A stretch of DNA of 11,781 nt. Source: a bacterium. GTDB lineage: Bacteria; Verrucomicrobiota; Kiritimatiellia; UBA8416. The DNA lies in NCBI GenBank assembly GCA_020048935.1, contig JAIFLS010000128.1:1-11781 (forward strand). Reading direction: 5' to 3'. Made by a program: the position numbers and the translations under genes. Below are positions 5,821 through 11,781 of this stretch, piece by piece; the first letter of the stretch is position 1, and the number at the start of each line of letters is the position of its first letter. The notes below the pieces were generated by a model. It saw nothing but the letters and a program-made list of their open reading frames with translations, had not been told where the DNA came from and searched no databases.

Positions 5821-6366
5821 GTTCTCCTCCTCGTTTTCGTTTGCGATGGGGCTCACGCCCTCGATATTGGGCATGTTCGTCATGCCCAGAGATTTGAGCT
5901 TTGTCGGGTAGAGCAGCGGCGGATTGCCGTCTTTCGCGTTGGCGATGGATACGTCCCAGTGCGGCGAGAACGTGTCGAACTCGCCATCGGCGACCATCTC
6001 GGTGCCTTTCTTTCCCCAGGTCATCCGGAACCCGACCTGCTCGTTGGCGACATCCACGGTGGCCTGCCAGACGCGGGCATAGCTGCGGGTGTCCTTGTAG
6101 CGGTCGCGGAACGCCTTGTGGTCCGGGTGGCCGATGTAGACCGGCCGGCCGCGGAAAAGCGGGCTCTTGGCGGCCTCGCTGATCTCGTTGGCGATCGCGG
6201 CGGTGGTCTTGGCGTTGACGATCTGCAGCCCGGCCGAGCAGGGATACTCGCCGAACTTGACGAACACCCAGTCGGCGGGAGTCAGCTCGCCGCTGGCGGC
6301 GCGGTCGACGAGCGAGAATTCATTGGCCACGGCGATGGCGGTTGCGGGGCGGCGGAATAAGTTCAT
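5206..6366 (-). CDS. Prohead protease/scaffold (Mu I/Z-like) rich in VANE motifs
   Basis: A 386-residue protein. The N-terminal half resembles the Mu I-type prohead protease. RPVYIGHPD at 74-82 carries a candidate catalytic His80, FSPHWD at 133-138 a candidate Ser134, and LKSLGMTNMPNI at 157-168 matches the conserved LxSVGLTNxPN-type end of that domain. The C-terminal half (about 183-386) is helical, low in aromatics and scaffold-like. In this family the protease digests the scaffold during head maturation. The remarkable feature is the tetrapeptide [V/I]ANE at residues 13, 58, 106, 174, 235, 261, 275, 316 and 364, plus IANA at 141. It occurs in both halves. The gene overlaps the peptidase gene by four bases, and AAAAGGAG (6375-6382) lies eight bases before the ATG. 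Met183 has its own strong ribosome binding site. Confidence 0.8.
   Translation of the reverse strand: MNLFRRPATAIAVANEFSLVDRAASGELTPADWVFVKFGEYPCSAGLQIVNAKTTAAIANEISEAAKSPLFRGRPVYIGHPDHKAFRDRYKDTRSYARVWQATVDVANEQVGFRMTWGKKGTEMVADGEFDTFSPHWDVSIANAKDGNPPLLYPTKLKSLGMTNMPNIEGVSPIANENEEENMDLLGRLVALIGKDNVKTDDDVIGFVQSAITGLKAIYDSLEMRWKAEDAARAVANEAGSLAGELDALLAVFAGKLQTSVANEQIDATNAKLTVANEQLDAAVGFVVDGALKSGRIAPADKDAYAGKLRGNFVSVANELDAIAPGTAMHVESETAGRGARRPELGDPKASKRASAIRSKALSIANEHTGMSWQQCWEQAESAVGE
5266..6330 (-). repeat. Ten dispersed 12-base units encoding [V/I]ANE
   Basis: Units lie at 5266-5277, 5410-5421, 5533-5544, 5575-5586, 5653-5664, 5836-5847, 5935-5946 (IANA), 6040-6051, 6184-6195 and 6319-6330, all in frame. 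The common minus-strand form is RTC-GCC-AAC-GAG. Third positions vary: GTC, GTG or GTT for Val, GCC or GCA, AAC or AAT, GAG or GAA. The residue before is Ser, Ala, Thr, Asp or Pro. Spacing is irregular (14 to 61 residues). Confidence 0.9.
5826..5831 (-). promoter_or_regulatory. Internal ribosome binding site for scaffold
   Basis: AGGAGG on the minus strand, five bases ahead of the in-frame ATG at 5818-5820. It decides the internal scaffold start. Confidence 0.5.
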
Positions 6367-7097
6367 GCGAATCGCTCCTTTTGGGGGTTGAAGGGGTCAA
6401 AATCCGGCAGACACCGCCCGGAACCGTCGCCGGTGAGGGTGTCAGCCGGCGAAAGTGCGCCTGCAAGAGTTGCAGAGGGGTATACGAGGGCAGGGCGGCG
6501 CGAAACGGCGGTCTTCGGACGCGCGGCACCCTCCGACGCGTTTACGGGCCTTGCAGCGCGTTTTTCCGTGTAGGTCGTCCAAAGCTCCCGCAGCAGGGCA
6601 GAACGGTAGATGTCGCCGGGGGATACCTTGTGCGGTTCAGCCCGGCGAACCAGGAAGATTCCGCGAGTGCCCAGGACATGATGCAGCAGCTCCGAGCAGA
6701 ACATGCGGTCCGGGTTGTCGCGGTTGATCCGCAGCTTGTACCGCAGCAGCCCGATCCAGTCGTATCTCGTGCCAGCCGCGACAATGCGGTCCAGGTCCCG
6801 GATGATCTCCGCCTCCGGAACCCGCACACTGCTTTCGATCCGCAGCAGCTCGATCGGGGTGTACGGCGTGTGGCCATCGCCGATTCCCCGGCGGCACACC
6901 ACACCCTCGCGCCACGCCTCGTATACCGGGCAGGTCTCCAGGGCGCGGTAGAGCACGTTCACCCGAACACCGTCTGCCGGGTTCAAGGTATCATCCGGCA
7001 ACTGGATGATCGACACATGCGAGATCGGCGAATTGGTCTCGCGCTTGATCTTCCACGAGAGCAGCGACTTTCCACGATAGCAGCCTACGACCAGCAT
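6363..7097 (-). CDS. Permuted-papain (NlpC/P60-like, YycO/YiiX-type) cysteine peptidase
   Basis: A 244-residue protein with the motif order of circularly permuted papain-fold enzymes. SHVSI, at residues 26-30, gives a candidate His27. YDWIGLL at 112-118 and MFCSELL at 132-138, with candidate nucleophile Cys134, follow, and SPGDIYRS at 159-166 closes the fold. Such enzymes hydrolyse amide bonds, often in cell-wall peptides or lipid-linked substrates. Residues from about 175 to the end are Ala/Pro/Arg-rich and probably disordered. It sits between portal and protease/scaffold, exactly where Mu carries gp30 (MuF). Its start overlaps the portal stop by one base, with AAGGAG (7105-7110) seven bases away, and it overlaps the next gene by four bases, so it is co-translated with head genes. 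A virion-carried hydrolase used at entry is one reading; a lysis role is another. Confidence 0.7.
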   Translation of the reverse strand: MLVVGCYRGKSLLSWKIKRETNSPISHVSIIQLPDDTLNPADGVRVNVLYRALETCPVYEAWREGVVCRRGIGDGHTPYTPIELLRIESSVRVPEAEIIRDLDRIVAAGTRYDWIGLLRYKLRINRDNPDRMFCSELLHHVLGTRGIFLVRRAEPHKVSPGDIYRSALLRELWTTYTEKRAARPVNASEGAARPKTAVSRRPALVYPSATLAGALSPADTLTGDGSGRCLPDFDPFNPQKERFA

Positions 7098-8767
7098 TAT
7101 TGAGCTCCTTCCTGCATTCTCGCGCCCTCGACGGCGCCGTTGACGATGGCCGTGGCGAACAGGTCCGCCAGCGGGGCCGCGATGGCCGGGTTGGCGATCA
7201 GGGCCTCCAGCGCGGACGGAGCCTCGTTATAGATCGCGATCAGCTCGTCTTCCATGGCGTCGTCATCGAGTTCGATCGCGGCGGCGATGCGCCGGTAGAA
7301 CGGCGTCAGGTCTGCTGCAGCGGGGCCGCCGACCGTCTGCGCCGCGGCTGCAGCCAGGCTCTCCGCCGCCTTATCGCCAAGCGCCTCGAGCGCGTCGTCC
7401 AGATCGTCCTGGCGTTCGTTGGCCACGGAGCGGCGGAACAGGCGGGCAAAGAAGCCAGGGCGGCGCTCATTGGCGATCGCGTCATCCAGATCCTCGCCTG
7501 CTTTCGCCTTGACGGCCTTGGCTGGATTGCCGGCAGAGGCTTCCCCGTCCACCACCGGGGCGGCTGCGGGAGCGACGGCCTCAGGCTTCGCCTTGGCCTT
7601 GAGCGTGGGGCGGCTGTAGCGGCGCTGGAGTTCCTCGATTTCCTCCTCATAGCCCATATCGTCGAGGCCCTTGTCGGTCTCCAGCTCGATCTTGCGGTCA
7701 TCCTTGACGGGGGCGTTGATCACGATGAAGGCCAGGGGCGTGGCGTCGCCATGCACCAGGCGGATGACGTCCCGGTCGAGCTGCTCGTTGAGCACGTCGG
7801 TGCAGTTGGCGGTGTCGTCGCTGTCCAGGATGTCGACCTCGTCATCCTGCAGGTTGCTGCCGACGCTGTCCGGAGCGCTCTGCGTGGCGAGGTCCCCGCC
7901 GCGCCAGAGCGTCATGATCGCCCGCTCCATGCGGGAGATCAGCGCGTCGTATGGCAGATCCCCGGCAGACCCGAAATCGATGGTGTCGATATCGCTGCCG
8001 TCGCTGATCACGACGCCATCACCGGCGGCCAGGCTGTAGACCGTATCCTCCATCTGGGTCCAGGCCGCGTCTCCCGGCTCGGCATCCACCGAGCCCTTGA
8101 CGGCACGGTGCCCGAAGCGCTCGGAGTAGACCAGCCAGTCCTGGAGCGGGAAATGCTTGAACATGTACGCCACCGCGCAGGCCCGCATCACGCCGTCGCC
8201 GGTAGTGATCATCCAATCCTTGCGGTCCATCTCCACGCCCTCGCTGTCGCCATCTTCCAGGAGATAGCGCAGGCGGCCGGTGGTGCGCTCGAACCACCAC
8301 AGCGGGCAGAAGTTGAGCGTGGCGGTCAGCCGGCCATCGCGCAGCTCGAACAGCTTCTCATGGACGGCGTAGCGCTTGCCGACCGAATCCTGCATCTGCC
8401 TGAGAAGCAGGGGCACGCCGCCGCGCTCGTCGGGCTCGATCGCGCTGGTGGAGACCAGGTTGTCGTAGAAATACTTCAGCGTCTCCATGTGCTGGCGGGC
8501 GCGGCGGGAGTTGTCCACCGTCTCGAACTTGTAGCCGTGGCGGGCGACCGACTTCTTGCGCTTGGCGGCGGTGACCTTGCAGGTGTCGTCGGTGTCCTCG
8601 ATCTCGTCCCACATCAGCGCCGCCTCGCGCAGCCAGCCCTGGCGGAACCGGCTGTGCCAGGACGTGATGATCGAGGGCGATATCATCGGCAGAGGGTTGA
8701 ACCGCTCGCGCACGGACCGCTCCACGCGGGAGGACCCGACACTGCTTTTTCTCGATTGCGTGCTCAT
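7097..8767 (-). CDS. Portal protein (DUF935, Mu gp29-like)
   Basis: A 556-residue protein next to the large terminase, with which it overlaps by four bases. The body fits the DUF935 portal family. The N-terminal region carries FNPLPMISPSIITSWHSRFRQG at about 23-44, YFYDNL at 99-104 lies mid-domain, LWWFERTTGRLRYLL is at 156-170, and the conserved SRMERAIMTLWRGGDLATQS at 278-297 corresponds to the family's GQxLTT-type helix. Twelve portal subunits form the DNA channel at one capsid vertex. The linker at about 385-425 is Ala/Pro/Lys-rich. Beyond it the tail contains IANE (431-434), a basic-aromatic stretch RRPGFFARLFRRS, then VANE (448-451), both flanked by a DLDDA repeat; IANP is at 524-527. 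AGGAG lies six bases before the ATG. The 599-residue plus-strand frame is a shadow. Confidence 0.85.
   Translation of the reverse strand: MSTQSRKSSVGSSRVERSVRERFNPLPMISPSIITSWHSRFRQGWLREAALMWDEIEDTDDTCKVTAAKRKKSVARHGYKFETVDNSRRARQHMETLKYFYDNLVSTSAIEPDERGGVPLLLRQMQDSVGKRYAVHEKLFELRDGRLTATLNFCPLWWFERTTGRLRYLLEDGDSEGVEMDRKDWMITTGDGVMRACAVAYMFKHFPLQDWLVYSERFGHRAVKGSVDAEPGDAAWTQMEDTVYSLAAGDGVVISDGSDIDTIDFGSAGDLPYDALISRMERAIMTLWRGGDLATQSAPDSVGSNLQDDEVDILDSDDTANCTDVLNEQLDRDVIRLVHGDATPLAFIVINAPVKDDRKIELETDKGLDDMGYEEEIEELQRRYSRPTLKAKAKPEAVAPAAAPVVDGEASAGNPAKAVKAKAGEDLDDAIANERRPGFFARLFRRSVANERQDDLDDALEALGDKAAESLAAAAAQTVGGPAAADLTPFYRRIAAAIELDDDAMEDELIAIYNEAPSALEALIANPAIAAPLADLFATAIVNGAVEGARMQEGAQ
7415..7477 (-). 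repeat. Two [V/I]ANE units flanking a basic segment in portal
   Basis: IANE at 7466-7477 (ATC-GCC-AAT-GAG) and VANE at 7415-7426 (GTG-GCC-AAC-GAA), both followed by Arg. They bracket 13 residues with five Arg and three Phe. DLDDA occurs just before the first and just after the second, so the block looks internally duplicated. Confidence 0.8.
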
Positions 8768-10293
8768 GCGGCTCTCCTCAAGGGGGGTGTGAACTCGATG
8801 ATCCGGGCGGCAAGCTGCTTGCGCCAGTGCCCGTTAAGCCGTTCGCGCACGCGCCGCCCCAGCTTCTTACGGCTCTGCCTGCCGGGCGTGGTGCCGTGAA
8901 ACTCGCGCTTGCCGGCAGCGGCCCACACGGCCAAAGCGAAGGCCCAGAAGTGGTCGGCATGGTCGCCCGCGTCGCGCGAGGCGGCGATCGAGACGCGGCC
9001 CTGGGGCGTGACGATCCGCTCCGGCTTGCGCAGATCCTCGCGCATGCGCATATCATGCGGGTGGCGAATGCACTTGTCCTCGTAGACCTGCAGCAGCTCC
9101 GTGGCCATGGCCTCGGTCACCTTGACCGTCTCACCCTTGCGGCCGCTGGCCTTCAGGCGCGGGTTCATCGGTGCTGACTGGGAAAAGTTGACGCCCTGGA
9201 CGCGGGAGCGGCTGACGGCGTCCTGGGTGTATTCGCACAGGCCCAGGCCGATGCCCGTCATGTCGATACGGCAGGAGAGGAAGCCGGGGGCGCGCAGCGG
9301 CACCAGAAGCCGCTTCTGCTGGTCCGGCAGGCGCATGTTGGCAAGGCGTAGGATGGCGCGGGCGTGGAACATGCTGCCGATCTTCTCCATGACGCAGATG
9401 ACCGTGATATCCTTCTTGCGGCCCACGTCCACGCCGACATACATGTTGCGCGGGATGGCGCGGATCAGCTTGACCGCCTCCGGGCTCCAGTCCTGCTCGC
9501 AGATTACGCCGACCCCGGCGTCCTCGGCATCGGCGATCAGGTCGTGCGAGAGCAGCACGCTGGCCTCGTCCGCCCAGATCAGCTCGTAGTTCTGGTCATA
9601 CGCCTTCTTGTCGATCGCAAGTGCGCGCGCTTCCGCCGGTGTGATCGGCACGCGGGTGACCGGATGGTAGACCTTCATGCCCGTGGCGTAGGCATCGCTC
9701 CGGCGCACCTTGCTCACCGGATACAGGCCGGATGTCACCATCTCATAGAACATGTTGTGCGTGCCGTTGGGCGTGGAAGCGATGATGCACAGATAGTCGG
9801 GATTGCCGGAAAGGATCGGCTCGGCCGCATCCCAGATCCGGGCGCCGTTCTCGTGGAAGGCGAACTCGTCCAGGATCAGGTCGCCCGAGAAGCCGCGCGC
9901 CGTGCGCGGGTTCGCCGCCAGGATCTTGACGCGGGAGACCGTGCCGCTAACCTTGATCCGGCTTTCATAGACCATGTTCTCGTACTTCAGGTCCACCGAG
10001 AGGTCATCCTGCTCGATCACCTCGCCGAGCTTCTCGCAGATCTCGCGGATCTTCTGGTTCAGCTCCGCGCCGTTATCCTTGGAGTTGGAAAGCACCGTGA
10101 TCAGCCGGCCCGGCCGCGTCAGCATCCGGTCCACGATCCAGCAGGCCATCGTGAAGCTCTTGCCGATCTGGCGGCTCCAGAACAAAATCTTGATGCCGCT
10201 GGAACGATCCTTGAACACCGGCACCTGGTAGGCGCGGAACTGGATTGCCGCCGCCAGGATCATGCTTGTGACTTTCTGGGCGATGCCGCTCAT
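8764..10293 (-). CDS. Terminase large subunit (Mu gp28-like)
   Basis: A 509-residue packaging motor with all expected parts. The ATPase has a deviant Walker A, WSRQIGKS, at 39-46, Walker B LILDEF at 139-144 and coupling motif ASTP at 172-175. The nuclease has an RNase H-like acidic set: GVDVGRKKD with Asp289, RIDMTG with Asp344, and GDHADHFW with Asp447. It cuts concatemeric or integrated DNA and pumps it through the portal. The C-terminal 40 residues are strongly basic, as in terminases that contact DNA. It overlaps both neighbours by four bases (small subunit upstream, portal downstream), showing tight coupling; AGAGG (10301-10305) lies seven bases before the ATG. A single LANM occurs at 318-321 but no VANE. 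The 459-residue plus-strand frame opposite is a shadow. Confidence 0.93.
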   Translation of the reverse strand: MSGIAQKVTSMILAAAIQFRAYQVPVFKDRSSGIKILFWSRQIGKSFTMACWIVDRMLTRPGRLITVLSNSKDNGAELNQKIREICEKLGEVIEQDDLSVDLKYENMVYESRIKVSGTVSRVKILAANPRTARGFSGDLILDEFAFHENGARIWDAAEPILSGNPDYLCIIASTPNGTHNMFYEMVTSGLYPVSKVRRSDAYATGMKVYHPVTRVPITPAEARALAIDKKAYDQNYELIWADEASVLLSHDLIADAEDAGVGVICEQDWSPEAVKLIRAIPRNMYVGVDVGRKKDITVICVMEKIGSMFHARAILRLANMRLPDQQKRLLVPLRAPGFLSCRIDMTGIGLGLCEYTQDAVSRSRVQGVNFSQSAPMNPRLKASGRKGETVKVTEAMATELLQVYEDKCIRHPHDMRMREDLRKPERIVTPQGRVSIAASRDAGDHADHFWAFALAVWAAAGKREFHGTTPGRQSRKKLGRRVRERLNGHWRKQLAARIIEFTPPLRRAA

Positions 10294-10898
10294 GCCGGCA
10301 CCTCTTTGTCATCCGGCAGCACGCTGAAGAGAAGCGCCCGGGCGCGGTTGATCTTCTCTTTCTCGCCGATGCTGCTGTCCTGGGAAATCAGCTTCAGTTC
10401 AACCGCGTGGGCGATCGCCGCCTTCACCGCGTCGAACTCGAACTTATCGCGATTGAACTGCAGGGCTTCCCGCTGGCGCGCCTCCGCCTGCTTCTTCAGT
10501 TCCAGCTCCACCTTCTTCGCCATGCCAGCGCCCAGATCCAGCGCCAGCGTCAGCCATTTCTCCGCGCCGTTGCTGTCGCCGCGCAGCTCCGATTCCAGGG
10601 CGCGCTGCTGGAAGGCCTGGATCAACGCCGGGTTCAGATCGCCGATCTCGGACATCTCCCGCCCGATCCGCGCCTTCTCCGTGATGGCCATCTCGATCCG
10701 GTGTTCGCTCTCCCGCTCCGCCAACCGCTGCCGGAAGCGGTAGTAAGCGCTGCGCGTGGGCACGGGGAGGCCGTATTCGAGAGCGGCCCACTCGCACACC
10801 GCGTCCCAGGAGGGATGCGCGTAATGCGCTTTGTACAGCTCCCAGCGCTGATCTTCCGTGAGGGTCGCCCCCCAGGCGTCTGTGCGGTCATCGGTCAT
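10290..10898 (-). CDS. Terminase small subunit (DUF3486, Mu gp27-like)
   Basis: A 202-residue helical protein directly upstream of the large terminase. The N-terminal part has a helix-turn-helix look: EDQRWELYKAHYAHPSWDAVCEWAALEYGLPVPTR is followed by SAYYRFRQRLAER, a plausible DNA-recognition arm with the common YRFRQRL pattern. The centre is a long helix, and the C-terminal KFEFDAVKAAIAHAVELK with SIGEKEKINRARALLF resembles the end of DUF3486 proteins as I remember them. Small subunits bind the packaging site and regulate the large subunit. It overlaps the winged-helix gene upstream and the large subunit downstream by four bases each. GGAGGG lies about ten bases before the ATG. Confidence 0.8.
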   Translation of the reverse strand: MTDDRTDAWGATLTEDQRWELYKAHYAHPSWDAVCEWAALEYGLPVPTRSAYYRFRQRLAERESEHRIEMAITEKARIGREMSEIGDLNPALIQAFQQRALESELRGDSNGAEKWLTLALDLGAGMAKKVELELKKQAEARQREALQFNRDKFEFDAVKAAIAHAVELKLISQDSSIGEKEKINRARALLFSVLPDDKEVPA

Positions 10899-11134
10899 GC
10901 GCGGCTGCCCTCCGGCGTGATTTCCCAGGTTTCCTCTGCCCAGATATCCTCATCGCTCTTGACCAGGTGGCGCTCGCGGGCGGCGAGCAGCGCATCGCGG
11001 ACGCGGTCCACCGGCACGGTGTGGCGCATGTCGCACGTCACCAGGTCGGCGATCGTGTCGGCCGTCACGGGGTTGCCTTCGAGGCGTTTGAGGATGCGCA
11101 GGACAATCGTGATAAGGGTCATATCGAGAGCCAT
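10895..11134 (-). CDS. Small winged-helix protein (Mu gp26-like slot)
   Basis: A 79-residue protein with a winged-helix outline. A first helix (LITIVLRILKRL) is followed by a short second helix (ADTIADLVTCDM), a recognition-like helix (VDRVRDALLAARERHLV), and a two-strand wing ending in WEITPEG. Mu-like phages often carry such a protein between the gp25-like coiled-coil and the small terminase; its role is unknown, and DNA binding or local regulation is inferred from the fold. GGAAAGG lies about ten bases before the ATG, and the gene ends in a four-base overlap with the next. Confidence 0.7.
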   Translation of the reverse strand: MALDMTLITIVLRILKRLEGNPVTADTIADLVTCDMRHTVPVDRVRDALLAARERHLVKSDEDIWAEETWEITPEGSRA

Positions 11135-11139
11135 GGTGC

Positions 11140-11646
11140 TTATGCCTTTCCGGCCCGGTGGTCGGCCAAATGAGTTTCGATAGAGCGGGTGTTTACGGCA
11201 ATGGCTGACGGCAGGGGGTCGAGGCGTTCATGCACACGGTTGATGCGCGTCTCCTGCTTTTCGTCAAGATCCTTGATCGCGGCCATCATCTGGTCATTCT
11301 GCGTGGATATGGTATTGCGCAGATGATCGAGCGAGCGCTCCAGCTTCGCCGTCTGGCCGCCCATCTCCTGGCGGATGGTCATCAGTTCCCGCGTGGTCTC
11401 CTCCCGCAGGGCATCCTTATCGCTTTTGCTCAGCGCGTCCGCGTGCTGGTGATCGATAGGGGAAAACTGTTTATGGTTCGGCGGATTGGGCTTGGCCTCC
11501 TTGACCAGCTTGATGACCAGGAGCACGGCACCCAGCAGCCAGACCAGGTGCTTGAGCCAATCGCCCAGGGAATCGGAAAAAGAGGCGGACGAAGCCGGAA
11601 ACCCAGAACCGGCCTCGCCCGCCAGCGCCTGACCCCGGAGGAACAA
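11140..11646 (-). CDS. Membrane-anchored coiled-coil protein (DUF2730/Mu gp25-like)
   Basis: A protein of about 168 residues with one membrane helix (about residues 31-48, LKHLVWLLGAVLLVIKLV) followed by a long charged helical region (about 72-145) with heptad-like hydrophobic spacing (RELMTIRQEMGGQTAKLERSL and onward). This plan, a single anchor plus coiled coil, and the place before the winged-helix and small-terminase genes fit DUF2730/Mu gp25 proteins. Their function is not settled; some act near lysis genes. The start is uncertain. The frame is open to the right edge of the window, there is no ATG before the membrane helix, and TTG at 11644-11646 is the best candidate without a clear ribosome binding site. 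The upstream open part reads through intergenic repeats and looks non-genic. Confidence 0.6.
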   Translation of the reverse strand: MFLRGQALAGEAGSGFPASSASFSDSLGDWLKHLVWLLGAVLLVIKLVKEAKPNPPNHKQFSPIDHQHADALSKSDKDALREETTRELMTIRQEMGGQTAKLERSLDHLRNTISTQNDQMMAAIKDLDEKQETRINRVHERLDPLPSAIAVNTRSIETHLADHRAGKA

Positions 11647-11665
11647 ACTCTGAACCAGGACGCTT

Positions 11666-11710
11666 GAAAGTAAAAGCTGAAATCGGGAAAGCTGAAAGCT
11701 GAAACCGAAG
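11666..11710. repeat. Period-7 repeat (GAAAGCT type)
   Basis: GAAAGCT-type units repeat on the plus strand, two of them in exact tandem at 11687-11700, with slipped or degenerate units on either side. It lies just upstream of the first gene of the cluster. Confidence 0.55.
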
Positions 11711-11720
11711 CCCCTTGTAG

Positions 11721-11739
11721 CCGGGGTCGGTGACCCCGG
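11721..11739. repeat. Intergenic palindrome between two heptamer arrays
   Basis: CCGGGGTC (11721-11728) and GACCCCGG (11732-11739) form an eight-pair inverted repeat around GGT. It lies between the GAAAGCT and GTCTTCA arrays. It could be an intergenic repeat element or a hairpin ending the upstream unit; no T-run is visible. Confidence 0.5.
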
Positions 11740-11745
11740 TCCCTG

Positions 11746-11781
11746 GTCTTCAGTCTTCAGTCTTCCGTCTTCAGTCTGTCT
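11746..11781. repeat. Period-7 repeat (GTCTTCA type), runs to right edge
   Basis: Units GTCTTCA, GTCTTCA, GTCTTCC and GTCTTCA are in perfect register at 11746-11773, followed by GTCTGTCT to the edge. The array may continue outside the window. The stretch 11647-11781 holds these repeats and no supported gene. Confidence 0.75.

Noticed and set aside
5266..6330. The GCTCGTTGGCGA word as a DNA signal such as a packaging or recombination site
   Set aside because: Third codon positions vary between copies while the peptide stays constant, and all copies are in one reading frame.
5266..6330. CRISPR array
   Set aside because: Repeat units are only about 12 bases, spacing is irregular, and the stretch is coding.
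5263..6360. 365-residue open frame on the plus strand
   Set aside because: Antisense to the protease/scaffold. Its repeated LVGD/LVGN words are the reverse of the VANE codons, not an independent repeat protein.
7100..8899. 599-residue open frame on the plus strand
   Set aside because: It lies opposite the portal gene, which has clear family features; no domain is visible in the antisense product.
9364..10743. 459-residue open frame on the plus strand
   Set aside because: It is antisense to both terminase genes, whose motifs and overlaps are convincing.

Overview
The window is a block of a tailed-phage or prophage genome. It carries the head-assembly genes and the first tail genes. Every gene I accept is on the minus strand, so transcription runs from high to low coordinates. 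Stop and start codons overlap by 1 or 4 bases at six junctions. The DNA is GC-rich, which creates long antisense open frames on the plus strand; I treat these as shadows. I see no integrase, repressor, tRNA or CRISPR array.

Gene order from right to left matches the Mu-type head module. It starts with a membrane-anchored coiled-coil protein (Mu gp25-like slot) and a small winged-helix protein (gp26-like), followed by the small terminase subunit (gp27/DUF3486-like), the large terminase, and a DUF935/gp29-like portal. The MuF (gp30) slot instead holds a permuted-papain cysteine peptidase. Next come a protease/scaffold (Mu I/Z-like, with a probable internal scaffold start), a DUF2190-like decoration protein, the major capsid protein, a small exported protein, a gp36/DUF1320-like protein, a small unknown, a gp37/DUF1834-like tail completion protein, a tail-tube-like protein, another small tail-region protein, and a membrane protein cut by the left edge. 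No tail-sheath gene lies between the gp37-like gene and the tail-tube-like gene, which suggests a non-contractile tail.

The most striking signal is a tetrapeptide, [V/I]-A-N-E, usually preceded by Ser or Ala. It occurs nine times, plus one near-match, across the 386-residue protease/scaffold. Two more copies lie in the C-terminal tail of the portal. Codons differ synonymously between copies, so the peptide rather than the DNA word seems to be kept. One copy lies just before the probable internal start of the scaffold. A processing signal for the prohead protease is one testable reading; a spreading 12-base in-frame insertion is another.

Intergenic DNA holds a second oddity. Period-7 degenerate repeats (heptamers such as GTCTTCA, GGTTGAA and GTTCCTG) occur at five sites. 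In two of them the repeat supplies the likely ribosome binding site of the next gene, and in one it forms the C-terminus of the preceding gene. GC-rich hairpins without U-tracts follow four genes: the decoration protein, the capsid, the exported protein and the tail tube. Heptamer arrays, the intergenic palindrome at the right end and the protein styles remind me of phages from the Lentisphaerota/Verrucomicrobiota group. That assignment is from memory, is weak, and could not be tested here.
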